A stretch of 64,000 nt of DNA from Lewinellaceae bacterium. GTDB taxonomy: Bacteria; Bacteroidota; Bacteroidia; Chitinophagales; Saprospiraceae. Of this stretch, positions 44,811 through 52,966 are shown one piece after another. The DNA lies in contig JADJOD010000050.1 in assembly GCA_016713985.1 (NCBI GenBank), positions 62,001-126,000 on the forward strand, written 5' to 3'. The first letter of the stretch is position 1; every line of letters starts with the position of its first letter. The notes under the pieces are model-generated. The model saw only the letters and a list, made by a program, of their open reading frames with translations. It ran no database searches and had not been told where the DNA came from. The position numbers and the translations under genes are program-made.

Positions 44811-44890
44811 TCGCGCGATGCTGTGCATCATGATCCAACGATTCGAATTTGATTTCCTGTTTGATACTTCCCGCATCTTCCCGCACCCGT
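44811..44890. repeat. copy 2 of the 42576 repeat, carrying a relic of the thioredoxin-like gene's 3' end
   Basis: CTCGCGCGATGCTGTGCATC is followed by ATTCGAATTTGA and TTTGATACTTCCCGCATCTTC, which matches the final codons of the gene at 42645 (REDAGSIK compared with WEDAISIK in translation). The two copies flank the thioredoxin-like and isomerase genes in the same orientation. Confidence 0.6.
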
Positions 44891-44903
44891 GATGCCATCA
44901 TGA

Positions 44904-45428
44904 TTATTCATCCGAGTACTTCAAAAACAGGTGGTGGTTCGGGTTGGAATGCGTTTCCGTGAGTTTAAAATCGTAACTGCCGATAATTGCAAAACCGGTC
45001 TTCAAATAAAATTGAACGGCCCGGTCGTTTTTTTTCCAGACGAATAACCACATGCCTTCCTGGCCGCTCTTTCGGGATAAATCCATGTTAAACCCAATGA
45101 GTTCCCGGCCTAATTTTAACCCGTAAAAATCCCGCAGCAGGTAGAGCCTTTCCAGTTTGGTGATGTTTTTTGCAGGTATATCCGGATGGCTGTTGTTCAA
45201 AATAATTTTGGAATACCCCGCCGGCCGGTCATCGTGGTAAATGAGGTGGTAAATATTGTTCAGATCGACCAGGTCATCCCGGACCGCTTCGCAACTGAAT
45301 TTTCCCTGCACATACCGGTTAATGTCTTCCGGCGCGGCGCTGCTCCCGTGGGATTCTATAAACGACTTTTTGCCGATATCAGCAAGTAATTGAAAATCTG
45401 TTGCTTGTGCCCGAATAATTGAAGTCAT
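44904..45428 (-). CDS. GNAT-family N-acetyltransferase
   Basis: This 174-residue acetyltransferase begins MTSIIRAQATDFQLLADIGKK. The acetyl-CoA site is read from ERLYLLRDFYGLKLGRELI (the R/Q-x-x-G-x-G/A loop appears as DFYGLKLG), followed by MWLFVWKKNDRAVQFYLKTGF. The latter resembles the PaiA-type spermidine/diamine acetyltransferase group (LxVWExNxRAxxFYxKxGF). The substrate is therefore possibly a polyamine or amino compound, but this is inference. The ATG at 45428 follows a -7-like CATCTTTG on the minus strand (45463-45470). It is not closely related to the other GNAT at 41949. Confidence 0.85.
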   Translation of the reverse strand: MTSIIRAQATDFQLLADIGKKSFIESHGSSAAPEDINRYVQGKFSCEAVRDDLVDLNNIYHLIYHDDRPAGYSKIILNNSHPDIPAKNITKLERLYLLRDFYGLKLGRELIGFNMDLSRKSGQEGMWLFVWKKNDRAVQFYLKTGFAIIGSYDFKLTETHSNPNHHLFLKYSDE

Positions 45429-45462
45429 AACCGTGCCGGCAAGGTCTTTTATTTCACCTGTG

Positions 45463-45470
45463 CAAAGATG
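45463..45470 (-). promoter_or_regulatory. -7-like CATCTTTG
   Basis: Minus-strand CATCTTTG lies 34 bases before the acetyltransferase ATG. Confidence 0.35.
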
Positions 45471-45516
45471 AGAACTTCGGCCAGGAACGTTTGCCTTCGA
45501 TTAGATATTTAACGGT

Positions 45517-45771
45517 GCTGGCGCGCGGCTTGGCCCTTATCCTGTCCCATAAAATCCGAGTGCAGTTTTTTATTTTAAATTATTGATAATCAAAATATTG
45601 AGAATAGGAATAAAATTAATCTCAATTGCCTGGGCCAATCAGAATTAGCGTGGAAAATTTGAGTATTGTTTGTTTTCTATTGCTTTCCTATATGATTTTT
45701 TGAATGCTCAAAAAATATGACGGATTTCGGCAATTTTATGGGACAGGATAAGGGCCAAGCCGCGCGCCAGC
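45517..45771. mobile_element. 255-bp MITE-like element with perfect 39-bp terminal inverted repeats
   Basis: Bases 45517-45555 and 45733-45771 are perfect complements (ends GCTGGCGCGCGGCTTGGCCC, inner part CCTGTCCCATAAAAT). The 177-base interior is strongly AT-rich and encodes nothing. A third copy of the inner part of the arm (CCCTTATCCTGTCCCATAAA) is at 45961-45980. This is the shape of a non-autonomous transposable element or a fossil of one. No target-site duplication is obvious. Confidence 0.55.
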
Positions 45772-45778
45772 AACAACT

Positions 45779-45950
45779 GTACGGCGGACTTCCAAGTCCG
45801 CCGATACGACGCGCGCGACGGATTTGGAAATCCGTCCTACAAGACGCGACGGATTTGGAAATCCGTCCTACAAGACGCGACGGATTTGGAAATCCGTCCT
45901 ACAAGAGCGACGGATTTGGAAATCCGTCCTACAAGAGCGATCGTTACACG
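45779..45950. repeat. array of GGATTTGGAAATCC palindromes
   Basis: One GGCGGACTTCCAAGTCCGCC palindrome is followed by four units of CGACGGATTTGGAAATCCGT plus CCTACAAGA with a period of about 28-33 bases, ending before the third copy of the MITE arm. Same family as 16376, 18117 and 35612. Confidence 0.85.
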
Positions 45951-46004
45951 CGAGGTTCCGCCCTTATCCTGTCCCATAAAATTCGAGCGCGCGTCGTGTC
46001 GTGT

Positions 46005-46598
46005 TCAATCCGACTTCAACCAACCCGTAATGCTCAACCTCGGCTGGTGGGTAAGCAACACCTCGTGTTCCAACTCGCTGCTTTTAAAAAACACACATTT
46101 ACCGTTGTTGGGAGCGATGGTTTGTAAATGATCGTCGTGGTGGATGCATAATTCTCCGCCGTCCGCCTCCTGCCAGTTGGTATTCAGGTACATAATCATC
46201 GAATAAGCCCGGCTTTTGTTGTTGCGGAACTGGTCGAGGTGTTTTTTGTAAAAACTGCCTTTTTCGTACAGGGCGTAGTGGAATTCGTACCCGGTGATGC
46301 CGGTATAGCAGGTACGGTTCAGGTATACGACAAAATGGTCGATCAGATCGAAAAAACTGTTTTCGTGCGGGTCGTCGTGCGCCCGGTCGAGCCAGTAGAT
46401 CTTATCACTTCTGATCAATTGGTTCTGCACCAACAGCGCATTGTTTCCGATGCCGGCCGGAACGAGTTGCCGGTCTGCGTAGAGAGCGGTCAGGTTTTCT
46501 TTCAGGTGGGCGGCCAGCGGGGCATTCAAAAAGTGGTCGGACAAGCCTACTTTGCGCGTTATAAAACTGTCGATCAGGCAATCGAAGGTGGTTTGCAA
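46005..46598 (-). CDS. 2OG-Fe(II) dioxygenase (prolyl 4-hydroxylase-like)
   Basis: This ~197-residue oxygenase uses 2-oxoglutarate and Fe(II). The iron ligands are His and Asp in YKKHLDQF and His in SSELEHEVL; the 2OG-binding Arg is in HQPRLSITGW. ELCIHHDDH and YEFHYALYEKGSFY are typical of the P4Hc-type family. The substrate is likely a proline in a protein, but this is inference. The start needs care: the frame is open to 46703, but TACCTTCG on the minus strand at 46640-46647 looks like the -7 box, so translation probably begins at a TTG (46598), giving MQTTFDCLIDSFITRKVGLS, the usual family start. Confidence 0.8.
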   Translation of the reverse strand: MQTTFDCLIDSFITRKVGLSDHFLNAPLAAHLKENLTALYADRQLVPAGIGNNALLVQNQLIRSDKIYWLDRAHDDPHENSFFDLIDHFVVYLNRTCYTGITGYEFHYALYEKGSFYKKHLDQFRNNKSRAYSMIMYLNTNWQEADGGELCIHHDDHLQTIAPNNGKCVFFKSSELEHEVLLTHQPRLSITGWLKSD

Positions 46599-46639
46599 TC
46601 GGTTGGATTGAAGCCGGCGGCGTAAAACCGGCGGCGCAT

Positions 46640-46647
46640 CGAAGGTA
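46640..46647 (-). promoter_or_regulatory. -7 box TACCTTCG for the dioxygenase
   Basis: Minus-strand TACCTTCG is 41 bases before the proposed TTG start. It rules out starts further upstream if used. Confidence 0.45.
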
Positions 46648-46801
46648 GCGGCTATGTTTTTATTCCGGCCATCGATTTTTCCGGCCTGCTTTATATTCAG
46701 CATTCCGCAGGATATTCCAGTTTTCAGGCCGTCAACAACCGGCCCGGCCCCTCATTTTTATGTAGTCCGCAAACAAACGAGCAAGGCCCGCTTAATTTTG
46801 G

Positions 46802-46809
46802 TACCTTTG
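46802..46809 (+). promoter_or_regulatory. -7 box TACCTTTG of the cold-shock gene
   Basis: Consensus TACCTTTG lies 102 bases before the ATG, giving a leader of about 95 bases. Long leaders are usual for cold-shock genes. Confidence 0.6.
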
Positions 46810-46911
46810 TGTTCTCTTGCTGAGACAGGGGCTGTGGGTGGCCGTTTTTTAAGTTCTGCCTGCCACCGGTTTATGCTCAGGCGGGAAATATTTTTTAACT
46901 AAAATTGACAC

Positions 46912-47370
46912 ATGGCCAGATCGCAAGATTCTTTCAACAAAAAAGAACAAGAAAAAAAACGCAAAAAAAAGAACCAGGAGAAATTAGAACGCAGGGAACA
47001 GCGAAAGGCCGAAAAAGCCGAAGGCGGCGTCAAGACCTTTGAAGAGATGCTTTCCTACGTAGACGAAAACGGCTTCCTTACCAGTACGCCACCCGATCCC
47101 GCCAAAAAGAAAAAATTCCGGGCGGAAGACATGATTATCGGCGCCCCCCCGCGGGATGACTCCCCGCAAGAAACCATTCGCAAGGGGCAGGTGAAGTTTT
47201 TCAACACCGAAAAAGGTTACGGCTTCATCATCGATGCGGAATCTCAAGACAGCATCTTTGTACACGTGAACAACATTTCCGGCCAAATCCGGGAAAACGA
47301 CCGCGTGACGTTTGAAGTGGAAATGGGCCCCAAAGGTCCCAACGCGGTGAACGTAAAACTGACGAGTTAA
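46912..47370 (+). CDS. cold-shock-domain protein with lysine-rich N-terminus
   Basis: This 152-residue protein has a highly charged N-terminus (KKEQEKKRKKKNQEKLERRE), a linker, and a C-terminal cold-shock domain (about 88-152) with the RNA-binding motifs KGYGFI (RNP1) and IFVHVN (RNP2), preceded by GQVKFFNTEK. It binds single-stranded RNA or DNA and is likely to act as an RNA chaperone. This long, basic form is typical of Bacteroidota. The -7 box at 46802 implies a ~95-base leader that may control translation by temperature. The gene is convergent with the epimerase operon, 8 bases apart. Confidence 0.92.
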   Translation: MARSQDSFNKKEQEKKRKKKNQEKLERREQRKAEKAEGGVKTFEEMLSYVDENGFLTSTPPDPAKKKKFRAEDMIIGAPPRDDSPQETIRKGQVKFFNTEKGYGFIIDAESQDSIFVHVNNISGQIRENDRVTFEVEMGPKGPNAVNVKLTS

Positions 47371-47377
47371 GAAGATA

Positions 47378-48445
47378 TCATAAGCGCCTGATTCCCAGCC
47401 CACTGCCTCCAGCCAGAGACAAACACCCGTTTTCCAGTCTGAACCCGCCGCTGACGACATCTTCCGCGAGGTCGAAACTGCCGTCGAGGTCGAGGTAACG
47501 GGTGTGGGAGCAGGCAAATGCAGCGTGCAGGGCGGCAGTGATACTGACGATGCTTTCGTCATTGCAGCCCCAAAACAGGTCGATTTTCGCCTGCCGGGCA
47601 ATCTCCGCAATGTGCAAAGCACCGGCGATCCCCCCGCATTTCATGAGTTTGATGTTAAAAATACCGAACGGTTGCGGGGGCGTCGCCAGGGTGCGGGCCG
47701 AATCCGCCGACAGGATCGATTCGTCGGCGACTAATATTTTCCGGACACCGGGATCAAATTCGAGCAGGGATTTTTCCAATCCTGCCGGCAGGGGTTGTTC
47801 GATGAGTTCGAGATTCAGGCGCCGGGTGGCCGACAAAAAAATGGTCAAAGCCGCCGGATCGTACCCCTGGTTGGCATCTACCCGGAGGATCATTTGCCGC
47901 CCGAAACGTTCGTGCAGTTTCAACACCCGTTCGATGTCTTCTTCCACCTGCATGCCCGTTTTAATTTTCAGGATGCGGAAACCCTGCCGGTAAAAGGCCT
48001 CGGCTTCTTCCAGCGTGCCGGTCGCATCCATGATGCCGATGGTCACGGAGGTGGGCAGGGATGTTATTTTTTGACCGTACAAGGCCACTACCGGTACCCC
48101 TGCAAACTGCGCATACGCATCGTGCAGGGCAATATCGAGGGCCGCCAGTGTGCCCGGCGCGCCGGGAAACTGTGTGTATACTTCTTCGATCAGGCGGCGG
48201 AATTGCCGGATGTCGCGCCCCTGCAACCGTTCGAACACCCCGGAGCGGCAGTTTTCCAGGCATTGGGCGGGCGTTTCACCCACCACTTCGGGTGCGGGAT
48301 TGGCGGCGCCCAGGCCGGTGATCCCGTTGTCCAGTTCCACTTCCAGAAACACGTTTTCCACGTCGGAACAAACGAGGTGAGCAATGGTATACGGCTTTTT
48401 CAGGGCCAGGTTCGCCGACCAGGCCCGGAGGGATCTGATTTTCAT
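47378..48445 (-). CDS. dgcA: enolase-superfamily dipeptide epimerase / DgcA-like N-acetyl-D-glutamate racemase
   Basis: This 355-residue enolase-superfamily enzyme is of the muconate-lactonizing subgroup. The catalytic Lys pair is seen as LKIKTG (KxK) and, on the other side, NIKLMKCGG. The metal ligands are Asp in RVDANQG, Glu in LIEQPLP and Asp in VADES. This matches L-Ala-D/L-Glu epimerases. Next to a DUF1611 gene it matches DgcA, which racemises N-acetyl-D-glutamate. The ATG (48445) overlaps the DUF1611 stop codon in ATGA, so the two are translationally coupled. Either role serves use of D-glutamate, for example from peptidoglycan. No signal peptide. Confidence 0.82.
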   Translation of the reverse strand: MKIRSLRAWSANLALKKPYTIAHLVCSDVENVFLEVELDNGITGLGAANPAPEVVGETPAQCLENCRSGVFERLQGRDIRQFRRLIEEVYTQFPGAPGTLAALDIALHDAYAQFAGVPVVALYGQKITSLPTSVTIGIMDATGTLEEAEAFYRQGFRILKIKTGMQVEEDIERVLKLHERFGRQMILRVDANQGYDPAALTIFLSATRRLNLELIEQPLPAGLEKSLLEFDPGVRKILVADESILSADSARTLATPPQPFGIFNIKLMKCGGIAGALHIAEIARQAKIDLFWGCNDESIVSITAALHAAFACSHTRYLDLDGSFDLAEDVVSGGFRLENGCLSLAGGSGLGIRRL

Positions 48446-49488
48446 AACAACAAAGCTTGTAGCGCGGGCAGAATGGGTCCGACGCCCTGTTCGATCGGCA
48501 GCAACACGGGAATCGCCAGCGACAACTCGTATTGGCACTGATAATCAAAGGCTTCCGCTTCCGTACAATCTTCCGTATTCAAGGCCAGGGCCAGCACCTG
48601 CGATCCGTACTGGCGGATCAGCGCTATTTCGGATTCCACCGGCGGTATCTCGCCCCAGTGGGGTTCGTTGTCGTAGTATTTTCGTTTGGGAGCGTGCACC
48701 AGGATCACCTGCCGGGCATTGCCGGAGATCAGCAGTTCCGGGCCGCAGGGGCCGCTGGGGTTGCGCAGCGCCGACTGGCCTTCGAGCAGGATGAGATCGG
48801 GGCGGGTTTCGTTCCAGCAGGACAGGATGGCGTGTTCCAGTTCGCCGGTGACAAAATCATTGAGCGTGGAATCAAAAATGAACCCGTATGACCCGCCCTG
48901 CAACCAGCCCGTCTGGCCGGTATAGATCATCTGTGCGTTTATCCCGGCCGCTGTGCAGGCTTGCCGAAGCATACGGGCGGTGGTGCGTTTGCCCACGGCA
49001 CAATCCGTTCCGATAACGGCGATGACGGGGCACGGCACGTCGTGGATGGCACCCGTCCAGAAATGCAGGTCGCTGCGTGGTTTAGGTTTGCGAATATCGG
49101 TGAGTTGTACGCCGTGTGCCTGTGCCAGCGCGACCAGTTCCGGTTTTTCCGTTAAATAATCGTGCAGGCCATTGACGACCGACAGGCCGCGCCGGATGGC
49201 CGCGCGAATGTCGTCCAGCATGTCGGCGGGCAAAATCCCCCCCACAGTGGCGACGCCGATGATGAGGTGATCAACCGGGCCGGCCTGCTCCAGCGCCGTT
49301 TCAAGAGAAGCAAACACAGGAATATCGCGGTGACGGCCGTCCAGCAACACTCCCGCGTCCTGCCCGGCAGCAGGTGGGTCGATCACGCCGGCGATTGTAA
49401 ACCGTTCGCTGCCGCGGATCAATCCGTGTGCCGTTTTGGCATCGGTGGTGGACAGCAGTCCGTTGGTCAGGATAAGCGCTCTGTTCAC
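48442..49488 (-). CDS. dgcN: DUF1611 protein, DgcN-like D-glutamate N-acetyltransferase
   Basis: This 348-residue protein is of the DUF1611 family, with a Rossmann-like N-terminal part and a P-loop-type C-terminal part (VIGTDCAVGKRTTARML near residue 160; LILLEGQSAL near 242). DUF1611 proteins encoded with an enolase-superfamily epimerase have been reported as DgcN, which acetylates D-glutamate before DgcA racemises it. It starts at GTG (49488), 8 bases after the stop of the upstream fusion gene, and overlaps the next gene by four bases. The three genes form one operon. Assignment as DgcN rests on family and neighbour; I cannot test the activity from sequence. Confidence 0.78.
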   Translation of the reverse strand: MNRALILTNGLLSTTDAKTAHGLIRGSERFTIAGVIDPPAAGQDAGVLLDGRHRDIPVFASLETALEQAGPVDHLIIGVATVGGILPADMLDDIRAAIRRGLSVVNGLHDYLTEKPELVALAQAHGVQLTDIRKPKPRSDLHFWTGAIHDVPCPVIAVIGTDCAVGKRTTARMLRQACTAAGINAQMIYTGQTGWLQGGSYGFIFDSTLNDFVTGELEHAILSCWNETRPDLILLEGQSALRNPSGPCGPELLISGNARQVILVHAPKRKYYDNEPHWGEIPPVESEIALIRQYGSQVLALALNTEDCTEAEAFDYQCQYELSLAIPVLLPIEQGVGPILPALQALLL

Positions 49489-49496
49489 GGGTTCGT

Positions 49497-52028
49497 TTAT
49501 TTTCGTTTGATCAATACACCCGGAAATTGCCCGGTGGGTTGTTGTGCCGTATAAACTACCTGGCCGTTGACCCACACTTTTTCGATACCGGAAGAAAGTG
49601 CGTCGGGGTGTTGTATGGTAGCGTGGTCCGAGACGCTTGCCGGATCGAACAGCACGAGGTCGGCGAAATAACCCGGCGCAACAATGCCCCGGTCGGTGAT
49701 GCCGAGGTGTTCGGCTGTGAGGCCCGTCATTTTGTACACCGCCGTTTCCAGGGGCATGATCTTCCGTTCGCGCACATAACGGCCCAAAACGCGGGTAAAG
49801 GCGCCGTAACCCCGCGGATGCCCGCCCCAGGAGCCATCCGAACAGATGTTGGTATGCGGCCAGGCCAAAAAACTTTCCACATCGGATTCAATCATCGACT
49901 TGCCCATTATCCCTTCCGTATTACCCTGAAAATCAGGGTGTTTTGCATCAAATTCCGCAGCCGCCGCGATGAGATACATCAGGGTTTGCGCGGGTTTTTC
50001 CCGGCGCATCGCGGCCACTTCCAAAATACTTTTTCCGGAATATCCGGGGTTGGGGGCGTAATCGAGCAGCAGCGATTTTTCCGGGTCAAACAATTGATCC
50101 ACAGCAAATTCCGCACTTGCCGGATTGCTGTAATCGCGGTTGGGGAACAATACACGCAGGGTGGATCGCCAGAAATCGTAGGGATAACAGTCGGCGGTGA
50201 TGTTTATGCCGGAAGCCCTTGCGTTTTCGAGTTGCGCCAGCAGTGCGGGAGCATCGCCCCAACGGTTGCGTTTGGCAATTTTGATGTGCGATATCTGCAC
50301 CGGCAGCCGGGCTTCCCGTCCAATCAGAATAACCTCTTCAATCGCCTCGTCCAGGTTGATGTCTTCACTGCGAATGTGGCTGATGTAACGCCCACCCGAT
50401 TCACCGGCTGTTTTTGCCAGTTCGAGCACCTCGCCCCGGTTGGAATAAAAAGCGTTTTCGTACTCCAGGCCCGTTGCAAGGCCCAGCGAACCTTTATCCA
50501 TTTCCAGTTTCAGCAAGGATTTCATTTTTGCCACTTCTTCCGGGCGGGCTACCCGGAGCACGTCGTTTTCACCCATTACCGTTTCGCGCAGGCTGGTATG
50601 GCCGGTATAGGTGGCTACGTTGACCGCTACGGGGCGTTTTTCAAAAAAACGTTGAATCGTATCGATGGGAATACCCGAGCCGTCCTGCCCGATCACGATA
50701 CTCGTAACTCCCTGACTGACAAGCGCCAATGCGCCGGGATTGTCTTCCAGTCCGCCGAAATGATGGCTGTGACTGTCGATAAAACCCGGCGCCAGGGTGT
50801 ATCCGCCGCCGTCGGTGACGGCTTCCCCTGGCAGGGGGGCCAACTCGCCCGTTTCCCAGATTTTGTCGTTTCTCAGGCGCACGGAGCAGGCGCGCGCGGG
50901 CAAACCGGTGCCGTCGAGCAGCTTCACCCGTGTAATGAGTTGCAGGCGGGGCAATTCCGGATTTTTTCCGGCCAGGATGGCTTTGACATACCGGTGCACA
51001 GTGCCGTCGGAGCCGCTGCTGAGCACAATCACCGTTTGGCGGCGGCCGGTATCGCGGATGATCTCGTTCAGAAAACCGACCCAGCCACCCGTATGCGACA
51101 ACACGAGGCCCGTCGAATCGACAAACCAGCCAAAGCCGTAGGCATAGGTGTTTCCGTTATTGAGCCGGACCGGTGTGAAGGCTTCCTGCAGGGTTTGGGC
51201 CGGCACAAGTTGTTGGGTGTACAGGGCCTGTTCCCACTTCAGCAGGTCTTCAACCGACGAATAGATATTTCCATCGCCGACCACGCCGTCGAAACGAATG
51301 AGGTCGTTGGGCAAATCCCGGCCGTTTTCCCGCCGGAAACCGAATACCCTGTTGGCGGGCGACTGTTTCATGGCGAGGGTGTAGATATAGGTATCGTTCA
51401 GGCCAAGCGGCCCGGTGATCTGTTGTTTAAAAAAGGCGTCGACGGGCATTCCCGCCGCTTTTTCAATCAGCGAAGCCAGCAACACATAGCCGGTATTGCA
51501 ATATTCCCATTGTTCGCCGGGCTGGAACACCGGTTCCGGCTTGTGTTCGGCGAGTAGTTGGAGCAGTTTGTCGTTGGTGAGGGTGTCGAGGGTATTGTGG
51601 TGTGCCAGCACGAGGTCGAAATATTCCGGCAAACCGGAAGTATGGGTCAGCAGGTGCCGGATCGTCACCTTTTCGTAGGGGAACGAGGGCAGGTATTGCC
51701 GCACCGGATCGTCGTAGCGGAGCCGGCCTTTTTCCTGCAACATCATGACCATCATGGCGATAAATTGTTTCGATATTGAAGCCAGGTTGAAGGCCGATGT
51801 GGTTTGCAGGGGTTCCTGCGTGGCGATATTGGCCGTACCGAACGCTTTTTTATACACAACTTTGCCGTGGTCGGCCACCAGGACGGCGCCGTTGAACATC
51901 GCCTGGCGATTCAGTTGGGTCAGCGCGGAATCCAGGGTGTGTAGTTGCGCGGGGCCGGGTTGTGCGTGCAGGGGCAGGGTGCAGAGGCAGAAGATCACCC
52001 CTGGCAGGGCGTTTTTTAATACGTTCAT
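49497..52028 (-). CDS. fusion: serine beta-lactamase-like hydrolase + N-acyl-D-amino-acid deacylase
   Basis: This 843-residue secreted protein has a signal peptide ending PLHAQ. Residues ~30-365 are a class C beta-lactamase/DD-peptidase-like serine hydrolase: SxxK motif ASISKQF, YxN motif YCNTGY and HxG motif SHTGGW. Residues ~370-843 are an amidohydrolase of the D-aminoacylase type: APGFIDSHSHHFGG with metal-binding His, the LATGLEY and ISHIRSE segments, QISHIKIAKRNRWG, and a C-terminal GYFADLVLFDP. The frame is read through without any break. The ATG at 52028 begins the signal peptide (a TTG lies 9 bases upstream). It leads the operon with dgcN and dgcA. It could cut D-amino-acid peptides and then free the D-residue. 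Confidence 0.82.
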   Translation of the reverse strand: MNVLKNALPGVIFCLCTLPLHAQPGPAQLHTLDSALTQLNRQAMFNGAVLVADHGKVVYKKAFGTANIATQEPLQTTSAFNLASISKQFIAMMVMMLQEKGRLRYDDPVRQYLPSFPYEKVTIRHLLTHTSGLPEYFDLVLAHHNTLDTLTNDKLLQLLAEHKPEPVFQPGEQWEYCNTGYVLLASLIEKAAGMPVDAFFKQQITGPLGLNDTYIYTLAMKQSPANRVFGFRRENGRDLPNDLIRFDGVVGDGNIYSSVEDLLKWEQALYTQQLVPAQTLQEAFTPVRLNNGNTYAYGFGWFVDSTGLVLSHTGGWVGFLNEIIRDTGRRQTVIVLSSGSDGTVHRYVKAILAGKNPELPRLQLITRVKLLDGTGLPARACSVRLRNDKIWETGELAPLPGEAVTDGGGYTLAPGFIDSHSHHFGGLEDNPGALALVSQGVTSIVIGQDGSGIPIDTIQRFFEKRPVAVNVATYTGHTSLRETVMGENDVLRVARPEEVAKMKSLLKLEMDKGSLGLATGLEYENAFYSNRGEVLELAKTAGESGGRYISHIRSEDINLDEAIEEVILIGREARLPVQISHIKIAKRNRWGDAPALLAQLENARASGINITADCYPYDFWRSTLRVLFPNRDYSNPASAEFAVDQLFDPEKSLLLDYAPNPGYSGKSILEVAAMRREKPAQTLMYLIAAAAEFDAKHPDFQGNTEGIMGKSMIESDVESFLAWPHTNICSDGSWGGHPRGYGAFTRVLGRYVRERKIMPLETAVYKMTGLTAEHLGITDRGIVAPGYFADLVLFDPASVSDHATIQHPDALSSGIEKVWVNGQVVYTAQQPTGQFPGVLIKRK

Positions 52029-52058
52029 ACGATTCAAAAGGCTTCAGATTTAAATAAC

Positions 52059-52134
52059 AGGACGGAAACCTTTTCCGTCCAGGTGATTCATTCTCAGAAT
52101 GTTCGGAAAAAAATCAGTGCCATTAATTTTGTCC
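52059..52134 (-). repeat. dispersed ~77-bp repeat, copy B
   Basis: Inverted copy of the element at 10007-10083, ending 31 bases upstream of the fusion gene's ATG. The rest of the gap to the nudK gene at 52355 shows nothing recognisable. Confidence 0.8.
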
Positions 52135-52354
52135 GCTTACTTAAAAGTGTAAAGATGCCGGTTTCGGGAATAGTGGCAGACCCGGCGCCAAAATTCAGGA
52201 AAATGTTCGTTTGGGGCTTGAGATATTCGAACGGGGCGGGATTTGCCTGTTTGTATCCGATTAAAAGTAATGATACTTTTGAGCGGATGTTTGAACGGCA
52301 GGCGGGCGACCGGCAGCACTCCTTGCTCCATAATCTTAAATGTATCAATCCGTT

Positions 52355-52936
52355 ATGACAAATCCTCGAATCCGGAATTTAACCCTGGAAGTACTTTCCG
52401 ACAACTGGTACACCCTGCGAAAAGCCAGTTTTGAATTTCAAACCAAAAACGGAAGCTGGCAACACCAGAACCGGGAAGCGTACGACCGGGGCAACGGCGC
52501 CACCATCCTGCTTTACAACCGCGGGTTGGGCACGGTTATCCTGACCAAACAATTCCGGATGCCGACGTACCTGAACGGCAATACAACCGGTATGTTGATC
52601 GAAACATGCGCCGGATTGCTGGATCAGGACAACCCGGAAGATTGTATTCGCCGGGAAACGGAAGAAGAAACGGGTTACCAGGTCACCGACGTGCGCAAGG
52701 TATTTGAAGCGTACATGTCGCCCGGTTCGGTCACCGAATTGTTGTATTTTTTTGTAGCGGAGTATGCCAAAGAACACAAGGTAAACGAGGGCGGCGGACT
52801 GGAAGACGACCAGGAAGACATCGAGGTGTTGGAAATCCCGTTTGACTATGCGCTGGAAATGATCAAAAACGGCGAGATCAAAGACGGAAAAACGATCATG
52901 TTGCTTCAATACGCCAGGATAAATCAAATCCTTTGA
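52355..52936 (+). CDS. nudK: GDP-mannose pyrophosphatase NudK-like Nudix hydrolase
   Basis: This 193-residue Nudix hydrolase closely resembles E. coli NudK, which splits GDP-mannose to GMP and mannose-1-phosphate. The N-terminal LSDNWYTLRKASFEFQ, AYDRGNGATILLYN and KQFRMPTYLNGN are family-specific. The Nudix box runs GLLDQDNPEDCIRRETEEET (the Gx5Ex7REUxEE pattern). The C-terminal EVLEIPFDYALEMIKNGEI and DGKTIMLLQY are conserved. It is cytoplasmic. The ATG at 52355 gives the normal N-terminus; an ATG at 52340 is also in frame. It is divergent from the D-amino-acid operon. Confidence 0.9.
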   Translation: MTNPRIRNLTLEVLSDNWYTLRKASFEFQTKNGSWQHQNREAYDRGNGATILLYNRGLGTVILTKQFRMPTYLNGNTTGMLIETCAGLLDQDNPEDCIRRETEEETGYQVTDVRKVFEAYMSPGSVTELLYFFVAEYAKEHKVNEGGGLEDDQEDIEVLEIPFDYALEMIKNGEIKDGKTIMLLQYARINQIL

Positions 52937-52966
52937 GTTCAAACAAATATGTACCAGGGCAAAATT

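Noticed and set aside
45717..46131. Open frames across the palindrome array
   Set aside because: They translate the repeat itself (periodic GFGNPSYK-like peptide) and have no start signal.
49527..51557. 676-codon open frame opposite the deacylase fusion
   Set aside because: The true gene has all active-site motifs on the other strand; this frame is a composition artefact.
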